This document shows, one piece after another, positions 61,001 through 64,000 of a DNA stretch of 64,000 bases. The stretch's first letter is position 1. Every line of letters starts with the position of its first letter. Position numbers and translations under genes: made by a program. Origin of the DNA: Chitinophaga sp. YR573. GTDB lineage: Bacteria; Bacteroidota; Bacteroidia; Chitinophagales; Chitinophagaceae. The notes under the pieces are model-generated. The model saw only the letters and a list, made by a program, of their open reading frames with translations. It was not told the DNA's origin and ran no database searches. The DNA is taken from assembly GCF_900110995.1 (NCBI RefSeq), contig NZ_FOJF01000001.1, positions 1,195,199 to 1,259,198 of the forward strand. Direction: 5' to 3'.

Positions 61001-61393
61001 TTAGTCTTCCCATTTTAACGCACCTTTCTTCAGGATGTAGACAAAACCACCCAGGAAGAATGCAACAAAGAGCAACATGGCCATAAAGCCATCCCAGCCA
61101 AGCTCTCTGAAATTGACGGCATAAGGATAGAAAAAGATCACTTCCACATCGAACAGAACGAACAAAATGGCGGTAAGGAAATACTTAATGGCTACAGGCT
61201 GGCGTGCGTTCCCTTTCTGCTCGATACCGCTTTCAAAGGTAACAAGTTTGTCGCTCGTTTTACGTTTTGGGCCTAAAAAGTGTGTTGCGAACATAGTAAT
61301 GCCCACAAAGCCGAGGGCTGCAATTAGCTGTAATACTATAGGAAAATAGCTAATAGGAGTAGTCGCCGACAATAATATTGTGTCTGTAAACAT
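61001..61393 (-). CDS. nuoA: NADH-quinone oxidoreductase subunit A
   Basis: A three-helix membrane subunit at the junction of the two arms of complex I. The loop TFESGIEQKGNARQPVAIKY carries the conserved acidic and Gly residues, and FVLFDVEVIFFYPYAV is helix 2. The start at 61393 (MFTDTILLSATTPISYF) gives 130 residues; an in-frame ATG at 61417 would sit only about 7 bases from the predicted transcript start, so the shorter form is preferred though both are possible. First gene of the nuo operon, preceded by a consensus promoter. Confidence 0.92.
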   Translation of the reverse strand: MFTDTILLSATTPISYFPIVLQLIAALGFVGITMFATHFLGPKRKTSDKLVTFESGIEQKGNARQPVAIKYFLTAILFVLFDVEVIFFYPYAVNFRELGWDGFMAMLLFVAFFLGGFVYILKKGALKWED

Positions 61394-61430
61394 AAGCTTC
61401 CCTGATAAGATGAACATTTCTCCGAATGCG

Positions 61431-61461
61431 CAAAAATAGGCTAACTATACCAAATATCAAA
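61431..61461 (-). promoter_or_regulatory. Promoter of the nuo operon
   Basis: On the minus strand TTTG (61461-61458), a 19-base spacer and TATTTTTG (61438-61431) match the Bacteroidota promoter consensus. The expected transcript start is near 61424, giving a leader of about 30 bases to the nuoA ATG at 61393. Confidence 0.82.
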
Positions 61462-61503
61462 TCTATGAGTGATTAAAATATTATCTTTTTTTGCCAACCG
61501 GAA

Positions 61504-61533
61504 ATAAAAAAACCCCGACAGTTGCCGGGGTTT
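61504..61533 (-). terminator. Terminator after the TPR gene
   Basis: An 8-bp stem AAACCCCG (61510-61517) with CGGGGTTT (61526-61533), extended by two more pairs across a mismatch. On the minus strand it follows the TPR stop by about 20 bases and ends in seven T. Confidence 0.85.
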
Positions 61534-61554
61534 CCATATAAAGAACACTTTATT

Positions 61555-63273
61555 TTATTTTTTATTGCCTGAAGCTGCTGGCTTAGCGGATTTGGACCTG
61601 TTTGCCAGGTTTTCCTGTATCGCCTTAACAGTAGCATTGTTAGGATCAAGACTTACCACCTTGTCCATCCAGGTCTTCATATTGTTAACATCATCTTTGT
61701 TATAGTAGTAAATCATCAGGTACTGATAAGCAAACATCAGCAAAGCTGGCTTGTTTACTTTCTCTTCACCCTTGATTTCAAAGAAATGCTGGAAGTGAGG
61801 TAAAGCCAGACCTAACTTAGCGTCCGCATCCTTAGCCATGTTTGCACGGCCTCTCCAGTAAGTACCTAATGCTTCCTGAGTAGGATATTTAGCTACGAAA
61901 GCACCAAAGGTAGAATCCGCCATATCGTACTCACGGGCATATATTTCCCAGGTACCCTTGAAGAACTGATCCTGGATTTTACCAGTGTTCTGTTCGTCGG
62001 AAAAGTCTGTTACCAGTCTGCCATACCATTCAGCAGCACGTTTGAAATCGCGGATACCTTTGAATGATTCAGCTACACTTCTGTATTTTTCAACATCCTT
62101 GGCGGTATCAGATAAAGCATATTTTTCCAGGTATAAAGATGCCAGAGAGTCATTGATAACAGCCTGGGCAGAATCTTTGGTTTTAGCCTGGTAGATAGCG
62201 CTTAACAATTTGTAATCGTTAGGCTGCAGTTTGCTTTCCCCTACGCTTTTTACATAACTTTCAATGATTTGTTTACCGGTAGCGGTATCACCTTTCTGCA
62301 GATAAGCATCTGTCAGCAACAGGGTGAATTTATCTTTATAACCTTCTGTAGCAGTTGGCAATACAGCCTTAGCCTTAGCGATAGCTGCATCATAGTCTTT
62401 CTTGTAGAAAGAGATAGCAGCCAGGTTATATTCATTTTCCAGTTTACCTGCGCCTTCACCTACGATAGCCATATAGCTTTCGAGATATTTAGATGCATTT
62501 TCCAGGGAAAACTGTGCTTTGGTTTTAGTAATGTAAAACTGGTACAGTTCGTAGAAAGCAGGTGCATACTGAGGGTCCATGTTGGTAGCTTTGGTGAAAT
62601 CGTTCACCGCATCCTGCAACAATTTGGCATTATAGTTTACCAGACCTTCTTTCATTACTGCTTCTGCCCTGTTTGGTTCCAGTTCCAGTGCCTTATCATA
62701 GGTTGTAATGGCTTTACCACCATTTTCACCACCCAGCTGACGGTAAGCGTCACCCAGTTCGATATAGTCAACAGCCTTAGGCGTGTATACTTCTTTCTTT
62801 TTACGGCCTTCGTTATTCAGCAATTTCTCCATTACGCTGAGTGCGTAACCGCGGTCACCACCTTTAATATCCGCACTTGCATCAGCAATTGCACGGGCAA
62901 CATCTCCATCACGGCCTTGTGTAGCAGCGCTGGCAGCTTCAAATTTTTGTTTGGCAGCAGCAGCATCCCCTTTCAGCAGGTCCAGGCGGCCTAAACCTAC
63001 CTGTAACAAAGAAGAAGTAGGAACTGCCTGTAATCCTTTCTGGAAAACAGCAGCAGCACCAGCCTGATCATTCATTCCCAGAAGAGCAATCCCCTGGTAG
63101 TAATATGCTTTATCTTCAGTAGGTTTAGCAGTAATTACCTTGTCAAAATCTTGTTTGGCTGTTTCATACTTACCATAATACAGGTCTTTCAATCCATCAT
63201 CTACGGATTGGGCCATTGCGCCGTTTGAGGCGACACATAACATGGCTACGATTAAACTTTTCCGTCTGGTCAT
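61555..63273 (-). CDS. Secreted TPR-repeat protein
   Basis: A 572-residue exported protein with a signal peptide (MTRRKSLIVAMLCVASNGAMAQ) and about ten tetratricopeptide helices pairs from residue 25 on (YGKYETAKQDFDKVITAKPTEDKAYYYQGI; AITTYDKALELEPNRAEAVMKEGLVNYN; AVNDFTKATNMDPQYAPAFYELYQFY). It ends in a basic Lys/Ser/Ala tail. The ATG at 63273 is used; a GTG two codons upstream is possible. It lies 46 bases after the PstS-like gene and shares its strand. TPR proteins of this kind usually act as periplasmic scaffolds; the partner is unknown. In Bacteroidota such genes are often near TonB/ExbB-type systems, outside this window. Confidence 0.82.
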   Translation of the reverse strand: MTRRKSLIVAMLCVASNGAMAQSVDDGLKDLYYGKYETAKQDFDKVITAKPTEDKAYYYQGIALLGMNDQAGAAAVFQKGLQAVPTSSLLQVGLGRLDLLKGDAAAAKQKFEAASAATQGRDGDVARAIADASADIKGGDRGYALSVMEKLLNNEGRKKKEVYTPKAVDYIELGDAYRQLGGENGGKAITTYDKALELEPNRAEAVMKEGLVNYNAKLLQDAVNDFTKATNMDPQYAPAFYELYQFYITKTKAQFSLENASKYLESYMAIVGEGAGKLENEYNLAAISFYKKDYDAAIAKAKAVLPTATEGYKDKFTLLLTDAYLQKGDTATGKQIIESYVKSVGESKLQPNDYKLLSAIYQAKTKDSAQAVINDSLASLYLEKYALSDTAKDVEKYRSVAESFKGIRDFKRAAEWYGRLVTDFSDEQNTGKIQDQFFKGTWEIYAREYDMADSTFGAFVAKYPTQEALGTYWRGRANMAKDADAKLGLALPHFQHFFEIKGEEKVNKPALLMFAYQYLMIYYYNKDDVNNMKTWMDKVVSLDPNNATVKAIQENLANRSKSAKPAASGNKK

Positions 63274-63319
63274 GAGCACTCCGGTTTTAAAATTTTAGTT
63301 GTGTTAGTTTTTTCAATCC

Positions 63320-64000
63320 TTACTTTAAATTAGCCTCCCTGAAAACAATGTTCAACCTCGCAGGGAACAATCTGAATTTCCCAATTAATGTCTGTCCTTC
63401 ATAACTTCCCAGGAAGGTGGCAAAGCCTGATCCCAATCCGGAGTAAGGTTCTTTTAAACAAAAGAAGAATCCTCTCTTCAGTGGGTACGATCCCAGAGCG
63501 ATATATGCCTGATATGGTTTTACAAATTCCGAACCATAATCTGCACGCACCTTCACTACGTTCACCTTACTGTTAAATTCTATAGAGGTAGAGTCGTTTG
63601 GATCAGAGATCCAGCTCACCCCTATTACTCCCAGTGCATTTGGCATTTTAGCCACATAATCAACCACTTCGGGATTAGTTTTTGCAGCCATTACACTGGC
63701 CGGCAATGGTTTTCCCTGATTGATTGAGTCGCGGATAAATCTTACAGTACTCGAATTCTGATTGTCAAAAACAATCTGCCATTTCTTTTCTGTTTCGCTA
63801 CCGTCCATAATTTTACGTAACTGGTCCATAGTGAGGATAGAGTCCGGATTACTCTTATTAGTAATCAGCGCTACCCCGTCCCATGCCAGTAACATACTTT
63901 GCGGCGTTATTTTCAGTTCCTGAAAGAACCCTTTCTCCTTCTCATTGAAGTCCCGCGTTACAATTACCAGGCGGGCACTATCTGCCAGCAGGTCCTTAAA
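63320..64000 (-). CDS. PstS-like phosphate or anion substrate-binding protein (5' end outside the window)
   Basis: The reading frame continues from 63320 to the window edge without a stop, giving 226 residues that lack an N terminus; the ATG at 63895 is internal. The sequence fits the PBP-like domain of PstS-type proteins: FNEKEKGFFQELKITPQ, MLLAWDGVALITNKSNPDSILTMDQLRKI, NSSTVRFIRDSI, NALGVIGVSWIS, and the C-terminal YIALGSYPLKRGFFFCLKEPYSGLGSGFATFL. Family members bind phosphate or related ligands in the periplasm. No Pst permease genes are in view; next to it is a TPR gene, so it may serve a sensing or scaffold role rather than transport. Confidence 0.82.
   Translation of the reverse strand, partial: FKDLLADSARLVIVTRDFNEKEKGFFQELKITPQSMLLAWDGVALITNKSNPDSILTMDQLRKIMDGSETEKKWQIVFDNQNSSTVRFIRDSINQGKPLPASVMAAKTNPEVVDYVAKMPNALGVIGVSWISDPNDSTSIEFNSKVNVVKVRADYGSEFVKPYQAYIALGSYPLKRGFFFCLKEPYSGLGSGFATFLGSYEGQTLIGKFRLFPARLNIVFREANLK

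Noticed and set aside
62269..62994. A 241-codon plus-strand frame antisense to the TPR gene
   Set aside because: The product is low in charged residues and rich in Phe, Cys and Val, as expected for a complement of an Ala/Lys-rich TPR gene; no domain or start context.
1..64000. Mobile elements, CRISPR arrays, prophage or tRNA genes
   Set aside because: No transposase or integrase motifs, regular short repeats with spacers, phage structural genes or cloverleaf-type segments were seen in the intergenic regions.

Overview
The window is a chromosomal segment of a Bacteroidota bacterium, most likely Chitinophagaceae and Chitinophaga-like. The evidence is the Bacteroidota order of the dcw (division and cell wall) cluster, a PorD-type gliding/type IX secretion protein, a T9SS-type C-terminal domain, an insertion-bearing MraY, a NuoG without its molybdopterin domain, almost no Shine-Dalgarno sequences, and promoters of the TTTG-N19-TAnnTTTG class. 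No tRNA, rRNA, CRISPR array, insertion sequence or prophage was seen. It reads as stable core genome with one small accessory island (about 39.5-48.2 kb).

Layout. 1-459 holds no convincing gene. 460-5805 (minus strand) is a compact gene train: bamD, an omega-like RNA polymerase subunit, coaBC, porD, a DUF4296 lipoprotein and the two subunits of a 3-oxoacid CoA-transferase. 5806-6250 is a divergent intergenic region with a cluster of DnaA-box-like 9-mers and 10-bp-spaced GTG repeats that resemble MraZ operator boxes. 6251-22272 (plus) is the dcw cluster mraZ-rsmH-ftsL-ftsI-murE-mraY-murD-ftsW-murG-murC-ftsQ-ftsA-ftsZ, making lipid II precursors and the divisome; murF, murB and ddl are not in it. 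A bidirectional terminator closes it.

22351-29692 (minus) carries a LytTR response regulator with its LytS-type kinase, a GH123-like secreted glycosidase, a KUP potassium transporter and an abundant-type OmpA porin. 30006-32751 (plus) has a long-chain polyprenyl diphosphate synthase and recJ; htpG follows on the minus strand, then a 1085-residue secreted nuclease and the rpsF-rpsR-rplI ribosomal operon.

39518-48193 is more accessory: two secreted proteins of unknown function; a minus-strand operon of a GntP-family permease, RidA, a D-threonine-aldolase-like PLP enzyme and an M19 dipeptidase, which together suggest uptake and breakdown of D-hydroxy amino acids or their dipeptides; a lone MacB-like ABC permease; and a divergent LacI-family regulator whose only plausible start codon is AUA, followed by a LacI-type operator in the promoter of a NahK-like sugar kinase.

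48295-61393 (minus) is a complete 14-gene nuoA-N operon for respiratory complex I, driven by one clear promoter. The window ends with a TPR protein and the 3' part of a PstS-like substrate-binding protein that runs off the edge.

Functions come from family recognition by eye; no database search was run.
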